DNA of 64,000 bases from Exiguobacterium sp. Leaf196 (GTDB lineage Bacteria; Bacillota; Bacilli; Exiguobacteriales; Exiguobacteriaceae), in assembly GCF_001423965.1 (NCBI RefSeq), contig NZ_LMPV01000001.1, forward strand, positions 1,005,908 to 1,069,907, written 5' to 3'. Positions 38,390 to 46,690 of the stretch are shown here, in pieces. The number at the start of each line of letters is the position of its first letter. Position 1 is the stretch's first letter. The position numbers were made by a program, and so were the translations under genes. Under the pieces are notes generated by a model, which made no database searches, was not told the origin of the DNA, and saw only the letters and a list, made by a program, of their open reading frames with translations.

Positions 38390-38791
38390 TCAATCGTTCA
38401 TCGTTGGCGCGATTAAATCTTGTAACGTATATGCCTGCAGCGCGTCCGTAAAGGACGTGAATGCTTGATCGAACGCTTGTCGTGTGTTTTGCAAACTACC
38501 ATTTTTATTTGGAACTGTCACATTTTCAAGATAGGATACTTCTTCAAATAAATGAACGATTTCTCCTAACGTAATCGTTTCTGGGGATTTCGCTAATTTG
38601 AACCCACCATTACGACCTTGTACAGAAATGATGAGACCAAACTTGCTCAATGAATGGACAATCTTCATCAAATGATTTTTAGAAATATCATAATGGGTTG
38701 CCACTTCCTGAATTTGCACGAGCCGAGTCGGATGCGACGCTGCGAAAATAAGCACACGAATGGCATAGTCCGTAGAGCGAGTCATCTTCAT
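38390..38791 (-). CDS. Rrf2-family regulator without Fe-S cysteines
   Basis: A 133-residue winged-helix regulator beginning MKMTRSTDYAIRVLIFAASH, with HTH VQIQEVATHYDISKNHLMKI and wing SVQGRNGGFKLAKSPETITL, an NsrR/IscR-like pattern. The protein has no cysteine at all, so it cannot bind the Fe-S cluster used by NsrR or IscR. I prefer ATG 38791; GTG 38800 and ATG 38785 are alternatives. It is divergent from the sensor-kinase gene across about 290 bases. Cys-less Rrf2 members exist and sense other signals. Confidence 0.87.
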   Translation of the reverse strand: MKMTRSTDYAIRVLIFAASHPTRLVQIQEVATHYDISKNHLMKIVHSLSKFGLIISVQGRNGGFKLAKSPETITLGEIVHLFEEVSYLENVTVPNKNGSLQNTRQAFDQAFTSFTDALQAYTLQDLIAPTMND

Positions 38792-39024
38792 CCATTTCAC
38801 CTTCTTTTTCTTTCCTTTATATAGACATAGTACAGAAGCTCACTCATTTTCACAATCAATAGTATGGCTTAAAGTGTTGTTTATAGTGGTTTTGCACATA
38901 TGTATATCGTTTATCTTAAAGGATATGAAGTGTCAAAATCTAGGCATTTCTCGGAAAAAGTAAAATGGTATTTTAATTTGATGAAGCAAACCATTTAGTT
39001 ATTTCAAGTCTATGATAAGATTCT

Positions 39025-39044
39025 TTTAAACATGTACGTTTAAA
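39025..39044. promoter_or_regulatory. palindrome upstream of the sensor kinase
   Basis: TTTAAAC-ATGTAC-GTTTAAA is a 20-base inverted repeat with 7-base perfect arms, 35 bases before the kinase start codon. It is a candidate operator, possibly for the divergent Rrf2 regulator. The rest of 38801-39024 is AT-rich with nothing clear. Confidence 0.5.
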
Positions 39045-39079
39045 GTTTGTTTATTTATTTTTTAGAAAGAGGTCTTGTC

Positions 39080-41395
39080 ATGAATTGGCTCTCATCAAGT
39101 ATGTTCCATCGGTTTTATATTTTATTGTTTTCGAATTTCTTAATTTTTGCAAGCATCAGCGTCTTAACATTTTACTTCGCTCAAAAAGAGCTAGAGCAAC
39201 ACCGAACTTCATCACAGAAGATCACATTACAAAAAACGCAAGCTCGCACGCTTTGGAATGAAGCACAACAAGTCAATCTCCAAGTCCAACAAATTGATTT
39301 TAATGATCAAGATGAACTGAAGCAAATCAATAAAAGATTGAAACGTTTACAAAAAAACGTTGAATCGTTCAGTCAACGTCATTCAGATCCATCAGACGAA
39401 CGATTTTCGCGTCAAATCGTTCAATTTTCGAGATTTTTGGAACAGGAAGTCACTTTGCAAATACGTACGGATAATCAAAAGCTGGTTCAGCAGTCTGACT
39501 TCGTCGTTAACGACTACTTTCGAATGATTCATAATGAAGAGAAAAACGCACAGCAGTCGCTACAACAAAGAACCGCTGAAGTATTACGCTACGCCTTTGG
39601 TGTGATGATCATCGCTTTTTGTCTTCTCAGTTACTTGATTTTAAGACTTGTGCGGTCTTTTCGAACAGATTTACTCGATCTCGTCGATCAAACGAAACAG
39701 CCTGATCGATTGGTACAGAATGATTTTCAGAACCGTTACGATGAGATTGGTACACTTGGGCGATCGATGCAACAAATGACGACGTTGCTCGCATTTGAAC
39801 ACCAGCAAACACAAGTTGCTAATTTACAACTTCAAGAGTCTTTATACCAACAAAAAACAATCGAGCGACAACTTCAATTTCAAAATCAGTTAGCCACTCA
39901 AATTTTGCGTCATCAATCTACTTCAGGTCTTCACACCTGGCTACAAGTAATCGGTAGTCATTTTCGGGCGGCTCATATCTATTTTTCACCGCAGTCGGAG
40001 AATTTTGAACCTGTCCATATCGCACTATCAGACGAACCAATTTATGACAAAGAACGGTTGGAGTTAGAAGCGAAGACCGAGCTAGATACATCCATCCATC
40101 TAATCGAGAAGGAGCAGTTGACGTTATGTGCTCTCCCTTTACACAGTCCGTCAAAATTCATTGGTTCATTGACGTTACAATTTCATCATCGTTTTACTGA
40201 GACTGTTGCACTTCAGAAAACGACTCATTTATTAAATATCGGGTTGATGCGATTGCTTGATGACATTCGTATAAAAGAACACCATCAATTGATTCAGCGC
40301 ATTTTAAATGGTTTACGAGAAGCTATCTTATTCGTCGATGTGACGAATACGAATGTCTTTACGAATCGCATGTTTCATCAATTATTTCCGAACTGGTCAC
40401 CTTCTGAAAACCAATCTGAAAACTTAGCATTCGTCATCGAAGCCTTCGAACCGTTGATTCTCGAAACAGAGGCGTTATATGCATATGTCGAACAAATCAA
40501 AGCAGGCTTTGACCACGCATCAGTCGTTCCTGCTCAGGATTTTTCAATGCCAGACGATCGTCATTTACGACTTTACACAGAATTTTTACCCGAACGTCAA
40601 GGTATTCTATTTGTTTTTCGTGAACGCACAGTTGAAGTCAACCATGCTAAAAAGGAGCAAAACTTCATTTCGGTTTTATCACATGAGCTTCGAACGCCAC
40701 TTGCCTCCATTGAAGGATTCAGTGAATTAATGTTACACCGGTCGTTATCTCCTTCAAAACAGCGAAAATATTTAGAAACCATGCGGAGTGAGACACAGCG
40801 ACTCAGTCAACTGTTAACCGAATTCCTAGATTATCAGCGACTTAGTCATCAAAAAGAATCCTATCAGTTAGAATCATTTTGCATCGAACATATGCTCATC
40901 GAGTTAACGGAGTGGTTGAACGTTGCGACATCAACGCATCATTTACAAATCCAAACTGACGGTCCTTGCCTGATTACGGCTGACCCAGAAAAAATCCGGA
41001 GGGTCTTATTAAACATCTTGAATAATGCGATAAAATACTCTCCCGTTGATTCAAATATCCAAATCTCGTTAGCGTGCTGTGAAGCTGAAATTGTCATCAC
41101 CATTAGCGACGACGGATATGGTATCCCAAAACAAGATCTTCCCTACCTGTTTGATCCGTATTACCGTGTGGAACAAGCAGACCACCTCCAAGTTCAAGGA
41201 ACAGGTCTCGGTTTACCGATTTGTAAGGAAATCATCGAAACGCATGGTGGGAGAATCACCGTTCATTCAGAAATCGGAAAAGGATCTGACTTTTTTATCC
41301 GTTTACCTCGTGATGAAGAGTGGAACACAACCAATAACATGTACAATAACAGTATGAATAATCTACAACTAGGAAGTGAAGAACGTGGAAGCTGA
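39080..41395 (+). CDS. membrane sensor histidine kinase, orphan
   Basis: A 771-residue kinase. TM1 is at about residues 9-33, followed by a helical extracellular sensor of about 130 residues, TM2 (YAFGVMIIAFCLLSYLILRL, near 172-191), a HAMP-like region and a coiled coil. A GAF-like segment (residues ~280-400) and a PAS-like segment (~405-520) follow. The phosphoacceptor helix is FISVLSHELRTPLASIEGF and the ATPase domain has NILNNAIKYSP, DDGYGIPKQDLPYLF and GTGLGLPICKEII. ATG 39080 follows AAAGAGG. No response regulator is encoded nearby; the next three genes follow closely, so it looks like the first gene of an operon of unusual composition. Confidence 0.9.
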   Translation: MNWLSSSMFHRFYILLFSNFLIFASISVLTFYFAQKELEQHRTSSQKITLQKTQARTLWNEAQQVNLQVQQIDFNDQDELKQINKRLKRLQKNVESFSQRHSDPSDERFSRQIVQFSRFLEQEVTLQIRTDNQKLVQQSDFVVNDYFRMIHNEEKNAQQSLQQRTAEVLRYAFGVMIIAFCLLSYLILRLVRSFRTDLLDLVDQTKQPDRLVQNDFQNRYDEIGTLGRSMQQMTTLLAFEHQQTQVANLQLQESLYQQKTIERQLQFQNQLATQILRHQSTSGLHTWLQVIGSHFRAAHIYFSPQSENFEPVHIALSDEPIYDKERLELEAKTELDTSIHLIEKEQLTLCALPLHSPSKFIGSLTLQFHHRFTETVALQKTTHLLNIGLMRLLDDIRIKEHHQLIQRILNGLREAILFVDVTNTNVFTNRMFHQLFPNWSPSENQSENLAFVIEAFEPLILETEALYAYVEQIKAGFDHASVVPAQDFSMPDDRHLRLYTEFLPERQGILFVFRERTVEVNHAKKEQNFISVLSHELRTPLASIEGFSELMLHRSLSPSKQRKYLETMRSETQRLSQLLTEFLDYQRLSHQKESYQLESFCIEHMLIELTEWLNVATSTHHLQIQTDGPCLITADPEKIRRVLLNILNNAIKYSPVDSNIQISLACCEAEIVITISDDGYGIPKQDLPYLFDPYYRVEQADHLQVQGTGLGLPICKEIIETHGGRITVHSEIGKGSDFFIRLPRDEEWNTTNNMYNNSMNNLQLGSEERGS

Positions 41396-41690
41396 TTTAA
41401 ATCAAATCGTTCACTGTTTAAATCAAGATTTTAAACAGCATAAAACTGTCTTCAGTGCCATGGCACTGAAAGAAACCAACCCCTGCATCGTCTTGATGGA
41501 GGATCACCGCAAAAGACGATTGAATGATGCTTTGTATCAATACTCTGATTTCATCGCTGAATTGGAATCACTTATTTATCGCTGTTTAATTGATGTCCGG
41601 GGAGCCCGTGAATCAGCCTCCCCTTCCGAGATTTTTATCTCTAAAGCCCAACTCTATTCGCCTTATCATTATTTGATTACTTTTTTATGA
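41385..41690 (+). CDS. hypothetical protein, 101 residues, after kinase
   Basis: A small, mostly helical soluble protein starting with GTG 41385 (GGAAGTGAAGAAC upstream) and overlapping the kinase 3' end by 11 bases, hence translationally coupled to it. It reads EADLNQIVHCLNQDFKQH, then YQYSDFIAELESLIYRCLID. No receiver, HPt or DNA-binding motif is evident; no His sits in a clear HPt pattern. Function unknown; tight coupling suggests it works with the kinase. The start could also be GTG 41376. Confidence 0.6.
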   Translation: MEADLNQIVHCLNQDFKQHKTVFSAMALKETNPCIVLMEDHRKRRLNDALYQYSDFIAELESLIYRCLIDVRGARESASPSEIFISKAQLYSPYHYLITFL

Positions 41691-41702
41691 GAGGAGTCCA
41701 CC

Positions 41703-42257
41703 ATGACTGTTCAAGAAAATACAGCATTGTTGATCATTGACGTCATTAATAAGATGGATTTTGAAGGAGCTGAGCAGTTAATGCAACAAACGCTCCCTAT
41801 CCTCTCACCACTCACAAAATTAAAACAACATTGTAAACGTCAAAATATTCCCGTGATTTACGTCAATGACAATTTTGGTCTGTGGCAGGAAAATGTCAAT
41901 CAAATCATTGATGAGTGCCGCGGAGGTCTTGGGGATGTACTCATCGAAGCACTCCATCCAGAAGAGGATGATTACTTCATCATCAAGCCCAAGCACTCAG
42001 GTTTTTTCGGTACTCAGCTCGATATTTTATTGAAGCATTTGGATGTCTCGCGTCTTATTATCACCGGGCTAACGACCGATATGTGTATCTTATTTACAGC
42101 AAATGACGCCTATATGCGGGAATATGCCATTCATGTCCCTGCAGACTGTACCGCAGCAGAAACCGCTGTCGCAAAAGATCATGCCTTAGAAATTCTCAGT
42201 TCGACATTATCACTGGATTGCTCCTCGAGTTCATGCTTGATGAATAAGGAGGAATAA
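41703..42257 (+). CDS. isochorismatase-family cysteine hydrolase
   Basis: A 184-residue isochorismatase-like hydrolase. The catalytic triad is visible: Asp13 in LLIIDVINKMDF, Lys95 in FIIKPKHSGFFGT and Cys128 in ITGLTTDMCILFTA. GAGAGGAGTCCACC precedes ATG, 12 bases after the previous gene. Members include nicotinamidases, isochorismatases and amidases; the second Asp/His metal triad of nicotinamidase is not seen. It belongs to the kinase operon, with the DUF2817 peptidase remnant next. Confidence 0.87.
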   Translation: MTVQENTALLIIDVINKMDFEGAEQLMQQTLPILSPLTKLKQHCKRQNIPVIYVNDNFGLWQENVNQIIDECRGGLGDVLIEALHPEEDDYFIIKPKHSGFFGTQLDILLKHLDVSRLIITGLTTDMCILFTANDAYMREYAIHVPADCTAAETAVAKDHALEILSSTLSLDCSSSSCLMNKEE

Positions 42258-42259
42258 CC

Positions 42260-43399
42260 ATGCTTCATTATTTTTCTGGAACGTATGAATCAGCACGCCA
42301 ACGTTTCAATGAGACTCCACAGCACATTCTTTCTCAGCATTATCCGAAGCTAACGCATGATTCACTGGAACAACAAGCGTCACTCTATTCCGATTGGTGG
42401 CACGGCCAGTCCGGTAATAATTCAACATTACTGATCTTAACCAGTGGATTACATGGAATCGAAGGGTACGCAGGGAGTGCCATGCAGCTTTAGTTTTTAT
42501 CAGACCATATGAAACAGGTAAATACGGGAGAAGTCGATATTTTGCTGATCCATGGTATTAATGCATATGGGATGAAACATCATCGAAAAGAAACACAGCA
42601 TAACCTCAATTTAAATCGAAACGCGATTCACGATTTTTCAAAGGCAGATTTACGCAATCCGGGTTTTGATGAGTTGCAATCTTTGTTTATAAAACGGTCA
42701 GGTTCAGGACGGCGTCTGGATTATATACCGTTTACACTGCATGTCTTATACGACTTGCTTCGTCTAGGTCCACACGCTTTTTTAAAGGCTGCGACACTTG
42801 GACAATTCAAGCATCCGACCGGATTCTATTATGGCGGACATACGCAAGACGCTTACTTCTCCGATGTGTTAAGTCGGCTCGTCGATACACTATCTGCTTA
42901 CCAAAACGTCGTGATGCTCGACTGCCATACGGGTTATGGACCAGCGGGTCAAGTCCAACTCGTCATGTCGTCGGAAGATCCACGACACGCTAGGGAGGTA
43001 GAAGTATACACACGTTATCCGATCGTCGATCAACCACGAGATCAACAGTTTTATGCAATTGAAGGAGAATGGTTAAACTATCTGTATGAAGAAACAAAAA
43101 AGCGACACATCGGTTTTTTAGGTTTAACCGTAGAATGTGGAACGCTTGGAAAGCATCCTTTTGCCCTGCTCCGAACGTTAAAAGCAACGATCGATGAAAA
43201 TCGTCTCTTTTTCAATCAAGCAGTTGCCCCTCGACGGATTAGAGAGCGATTCGATGCACTTTACATCCCTAAAAATAAACAGTGGCGACGGTCCATCTTG
43301 AACGAGACATCCTTCATCTTTAACAACATCACTGAATGGATCAATGATCCAAAAAGTCATTCTTTGATTAAACGTTCACTTCAACCTATCGAAAAATAA
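42260..43399 (+). pseudogene. DUF2817 (M14-like) peptidase interrupted by in-frame TAG
   Basis: The gene begins 2 bases after the isochorismatase stop with AGGAGGAATAACC before ATG. Codon 78 (42491-42493) is TAG, after which the same frame continues for another 302 codons to TAA. The first part holds ILTSGLHGIEGYAGSAMQL, the zinc-site start of the family, and the second continues FLSDHMKQ, NLNLNRN, LDCHTGYGPAGQ and TVECGTLG. So one substitution (perhaps CAG to TAG, giving QLQFL) separates it from a full 379-residue carboxypeptidase-like enzyme. Either it is a recent pseudogene, a sequencing error, or read through. Confidence 0.82.
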
Positions 43400-43409
43400 G
43401 GTAAAACAG

Positions 43410-43434
43410 GTTTGAAAGAAACTGAATAAGGTAT
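43410..43434 (+). promoter_or_regulatory. possible sigma-B-type promoter of the Mn catalase operon
   Basis: GTTTGA and AGGTAT are 13 bases apart, each one mismatch from the GTTTAA/GGGTAT general-stress consensus, 50 bases before the catalase start codon. Confidence 0.5.
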
Positions 43435-43483
43435 ATAACATGTGTAAATCGCATATGTTTAAAACTTAAAGGGGGTTCTTTTC

Positions 43484-44365
43484 ATGTTTCGCCATCAAAA
43501 AGAATTACAATTCGAAGTCAAGGTTGATCGACCCGATCCAAAGCTTGCTCGGGCCGTGCAAGAGGTACTCGGTGGACAATTCGGTGAGATGACTGTCATG
43601 ATGCAATATCTTTTCCAAGGCTTCAATTGCCGTGGTGAAGAAAAGTACAAGGATATGTTGATGGATATCGGGACGGAAGAAATCGGACACGTTGAAATGC
43701 TATGTTCCCTCATTTCTCAATTGCTCGACGGGGCGTCACCGGATGATCAGGCAGAAGCTGCCAAAGATCCAGCGACGGCAGCAATTCTCGGGGGTATGAA
43801 TCCACAGCATCTTCTTGTCAGCGGTCTCGGTGGACTGCCATCGAACGCCAACGGCATTCCGTGGAACGGATCTTATATCGTCGCGAGCGGTAACTTATTG
43901 GCAGACATGCGTTCGAATCTACATGCTGAATCACAAGGTCGTCTTCAGGTCGCTCGCCTCTATCATATGACGACGGATGAAGGCGTTCGCGCTACCTTCC
44001 GTAAGATGCTCGCTCGCGACCGGTATCACCAGTATCAATGGATGGCTGCGATCGAAGAACTGGAGACGAAAAACGGAGTTGTCGTGCCTGCTACTTTCGC
44101 ACCGGAAGATGAGATGGAAGCGCAACCGCATGCTTATGAGTTCTGGGACCTATCGGAAGGCACAGCTTCAAAAGAAGGTCGCTGGGCTCAAGGGGAAGCG
44201 CAGGATGGAACCGGTGAATTCGTTCATCTAGAAAATCCTGCACCGCAAGGAAATATTCCGAAAATGAAGGTACCGGCACACAAACTTCACCACGACCTAG
44301 CAGAAAAAACAGGAATGCAAAACGTCAAAGATACTGTCAAACGTATGTTACATGATGAGGAGTGA
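43484..44365 (+). CDS. manganese catalase
   Basis: A 293-residue ferritin-like di-manganese catalase that converts hydrogen peroxide to water and oxygen in the cytoplasm. Visible ligand regions are QFGEMTVMMQYLFQGFNC, DIGTEEIGHVEMLCSLISQL, SNLHAESQGRLQVARLYHMT and MLARDRYHQYQWMAAIEELE. Length and the PHAYEFWDLSEGTASKEGRW tail match the YjqC/KatN type. AAAGGGGGTTC precedes ATG. It heads an operon with two coat-F-like small genes, preceded by a possible sigma-B promoter, consistent with stress protection. Confidence 0.92.
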   Translation: MFRHQKELQFEVKVDRPDPKLARAVQEVLGGQFGEMTVMMQYLFQGFNCRGEEKYKDMLMDIGTEEIGHVEMLCSLISQLLDGASPDDQAEAAKDPATAAILGGMNPQHLLVSGLGGLPSNANGIPWNGSYIVASGNLLADMRSNLHAESQGRLQVARLYHMTTDEGVRATFRKMLARDRYHQYQWMAAIEELETKNGVVVPATFAPEDEMEAQPHAYEFWDLSEGTASKEGRWAQGEAQDGTGEFVHLENPAPQGNIPKMKVPAHKLHHDLAEKTGMQNVKDTVKRMLHDEE

Positions 44366-44370
44366 GATCG

Positions 44371-44589
44371 ATGGCTAAATCACCACTTGCAATCCATGAA
44401 ACACTCGAAATCCATGAAATCATGACGATGAAACAAGCCTGTCTCGTTAAAGCTGTTGCCGTACGTTCTTTCGTCAAAGATGAGACGCTTGAAAAATTGA
44501 TTGCTCAAGACATTAAAGATAGCGAACAAGCATTAAACGATTTACAAAAGCTATTGGCAGATCATGAAGGAGGCGGTTTGCATGAATGA
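44371..44589 (+). CDS. small CotF-like protein
   Basis: A 72-residue helical protein starting MAKSPLAIHETLEIHEIMTM, resembling the short YraG-type relatives of spore coat protein F. ATG 44371 follows GAGGAGTGAGATCG, only 5 bases after the catalase stop. It overlaps the next gene by 8 bases. The role is unknown; the operon suggests a partner of the Mn catalase or a ferritin-like accessory. Confidence 0.72.
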   Translation: MAKSPLAIHETLEIHEIMTMKQACLVKAVAVRSFVKDETLEKLIAQDIKDSEQALNDLQKLLADHEGGGLHE

Positions 44590-44875
44590 AGCTCTTCAAT
44601 CCATTAGCCGTCCCAGTAAAAAACGCGACGAGTTGATTGCGACAGACTTCTTGATCAGCAGCAAATCACTTGTCCGCGCTTATGCTGTTGCAATTACGGA
44701 AACGGCTTCTCCTGACGTTCGAAAAGTCTTGACTGAACAGTTGAACAAAGCCATTCAGACTCACGCAGCAATCGCCGGATACATGATCGATCATGAGATG
44801 TATCACGCGCATGACTTGAAAAAACAATTAAAACACGATCAAGAAAAACTAGAAGTCGCTAAAGGCTTACTATGA
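44582..44875 (+). CDS. coat protein F-domain (CotF-like) protein
   Basis: A 97-residue, two-helix-hairpin protein of the Coat_F family: ELIATDFLISSKSLVRAYAV, then ALTE-type helices and HAAIAGYMIDHEMYHAHDLK. ATG 44582 follows AAGGAGGCGGTTTGC inside the previous gene. In sporeformers relatives are spore coat proteins; here the gene sits behind a Mn catalase with no sporulation gene nearby. Closed by the terminator at 44881-44920. Confidence 0.8.
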   Translation: MNEALQSISRPSKKRDELIATDFLISSKSLVRAYAVAITETASPDVRKVLTEQLNKAIQTHAAIAGYMIDHEMYHAHDLKKQLKHDQEKLEVAKGLL

Positions 44876-44880
44876 CGTTC

Positions 44881-44920
44881 CCCCTTCCCTTCTGATTTTG
44901 AAGTGGAAGGGGTTTTCTTT
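44881..44920 (+). terminator. intrinsic terminator of the Mn catalase operon
   Basis: CCCCTTCC (44881-44888) and GGAAGGGG (44905-44912) with a 16-base loop and a following T-rich run. Confidence 0.75.
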
Positions 44921-44949
44921 CAGAATTCGTGTAAGGAGCGATCAGTCTC

Positions 44950-46062
44950 ATGATTGACATCAATCATATTCAAATCAAACAAAGTGGAGAAACTGTTTGC
45001 CTCACCTGGGAAGGGACAAGTAACGTCCGTCTCTTATTAAATGGTAGACCGTGTTTCATTCAGAACTCGAATAGCTATCAAACGGAGACACTTCCTTTAT
45101 TTGAGCCTTTGTCATTCGAACTGATCGATTCAGATTCGAAGACACGTATCGTCACCGCTCTTGTTTCAAGTACAGATGATTTGTTCTGGAACCGAAAAAT
45201 GACTGTCCTGATCCAACAAGATCATGCTGTCCGACTGTTGTGGGGTGAAATCCCAGAGGTATCGCATTATACGGTATTTCAAGATGGGCATCGATTAGGT
45301 CAAACTGCGTCACCTGAATGGCAAGGAACGATTAACCCTGAACAATTTACACGTTTCGAAATCCGGGTGCTCCGTCCTATTTCCAGAAAATCGATGCCGT
45401 TCGCACGAATGATTGAGACGTTCGCCCGCGTTACGAATCAGATAAAACAGGAACAAGACCGGGAACGAGAATTCGAACAGTTCGTGCTCTATTTTTCTTT
45501 GTACCCGCTATCCGCTTCACATACGAAGGTTTCTTCTTACCGATTGCGTGTACTGACGTTCATTGCTCCTCCGATTCTCATGAACCCGAATCCGTTTTCT
45601 CCGCATCGTTATTTCGAAGGCGATGCGCGACAATATTCGCCTTTTTCAAAAGAGTATCGCACCTTTACAGAAGTCCTGACATTTGATGGTGAAACCACTC
45701 ATCAACTATCAAAACAAGCAAACCCTACCCGATCTTTTGATGCTCGTCATCAGTTATATCGAGAAGATGTAGCGTCGACTCAGCGGGTCTATTTATCAGA
45801 TCAATCACCAACACGATATACGCTCCACCACTCTGTCGGCAATCCGCTCGTCGTCTCACCTAATATCGACTACGAAATCAAGGTAGCGCATCATTCAAAT
45901 CTTTGGCGTATCGCAGGAACACATCTCCAATCACCGCACCATGAAGTATATCTGGATGAAGGAGACGATTGTTTTGAAACAATCCACCAAGCCCATGATT
46001 TAGGTTTAAGTTTCCTCGGCAACCCGTTGCCAAGTTGTCACTGGTTGCATGTGACCAACTAA
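44950..46062 (+). CDS. DUF3238-like protein
   Basis: A 370-residue soluble protein. Residues 1-150 look like two Ig/fibronectin-type beta domains (for example VCLTWEGTSNVRLLLNGRPC and AVRLLWGEIPEVSHYTVFQD). The C-terminal ~190 residues contain RVLTFIAPPI, YFEGDARQYSPFSKEYRTFT, LHHSVGNPLVVSPNIDYEI and a closing SFLGNPLP, which resembles DUF3238 of Bacillales. There is no signal peptide or membrane segment. GTAAGGAGCGATCAGTCTC precedes ATG. Function unknown. Confidence 0.65.
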   Translation: MIDINHIQIKQSGETVCLTWEGTSNVRLLLNGRPCFIQNSNSYQTETLPLFEPLSFELIDSDSKTRIVTALVSSTDDLFWNRKMTVLIQQDHAVRLLWGEIPEVSHYTVFQDGHRLGQTASPEWQGTINPEQFTRFEIRVLRPISRKSMPFARMIETFARVTNQIKQEQDREREFEQFVLYFSLYPLSASHTKVSSYRLRVLTFIAPPILMNPNPFSPHRYFEGDARQYSPFSKEYRTFTEVLTFDGETTHQLSKQANPTRSFDARHQLYREDVASTQRVYLSDQSPTRYTLHHSVGNPLVVSPNIDYEIKVAHHSNLWRIAGTHLQSPHHEVYLDEGDDCFETIHQAHDLGLSFLGNPLPSCHWLHVTN

Positions 46063-46072
46063 TGAACAGAAG

Positions 46073-46101
46073 AAAACCGCGACCGATTCGTCGCGGTTTT
46101 T
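46073..46101. terminator. bidirectional intrinsic terminator
   Basis: Perfect 10-base arms AAAACCGCGA and complement (46091-46100) with an 8-base loop, between convergent genes. Confidence 0.85.
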
Positions 46102-46106
46102 CATAT

Positions 46107-46496
46107 TTAGTCGTGAAATCGAGCACGTGTCTCCGGAGATGGCAGTGCACACTGCTGCTTTTGTCCAAACCAACGATGACGATTGTTTGCAACGAAATCA
46201 TAGATGCGATCCCGGAGTGAACGTGGAACAATGCGAAGCACTCTCAACAGACGCCATCCACCTCCTAAATGACCGGCAATCCGTAACGCAGCATCCGATT
46301 TGATATACGGTACACCCCGGTCAATTACGACGACACTGTCAATCGTTTCCGGGAGATGGTGGCGCTTTACGAGTTCTTGCCCTGTCTCCCCTTGTAACGA
46401 TGCAAAATCATGGTACCCCTGGTCTCGTTTTAAGATGAACTGGACGCTCGCGTCACAGAGATTGCATTCTCCATCGAATAAGACGATTGCTTTCAT
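46107..46496 (-). CDS. DCC-family thiol-disulphide oxidoreductase-like protein
   Basis: A 129-residue protein of the DCC1-like (YuxK) family: MKAIVLFDGECNLCDASVQF contains the signature DGxCxLC with the redox-type Cys pair, followed by VVIDRGVPYIKSDAALRIAG. ATG 46496 follows GGGAAGGGTGAATC; an upstream open stretch lacks a site. These proteins have a thioredoxin-like fold but unproven function. Single-gene unit. Confidence 0.88.
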   Translation of the reverse strand: MKAIVLFDGECNLCDASVQFILKRDQGYHDFASLQGETGQELVKRHHLPETIDSVVVIDRGVPYIKSDAALRIAGHLGGGWRLLRVLRIVPRSLRDRIYDFVANNRHRWFGQKQQCALPSPETRARFHD

Positions 46497-46690
46497 GATT
46501 GATTCACCCTTCCCTACCTGTTTAACGAATGATTTTGTACACTTTTCCTTTACCACACTTTGGGTATAAACATGCAATTATTTAGTATGTTAAATCATGA
46601 TAACGCTTTCTCTTCTTCTCTTCATTCCGTTATACTGATTCTGTAAACATTTGGTTTTTACAAATCCATCTACTTAAAAGGAGCATATAT

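Noticed and set aside
42491-42493. Read-through or recoding of TAG as pyrrolysine
   Set aside because: No pyl genes are seen, the family does not use pyrrolysine, and another gene in the region is broken by TAA, so plain mutation is simpler.
43452-43468. Shared operator upstream of the Mn catalase and sensor kinase (CATATGTTTAAA-like versus CATGTACGTTTAAA)
   Set aside because: The similarity is limited to an AT-rich core and the spacing differs, so it may be chance.
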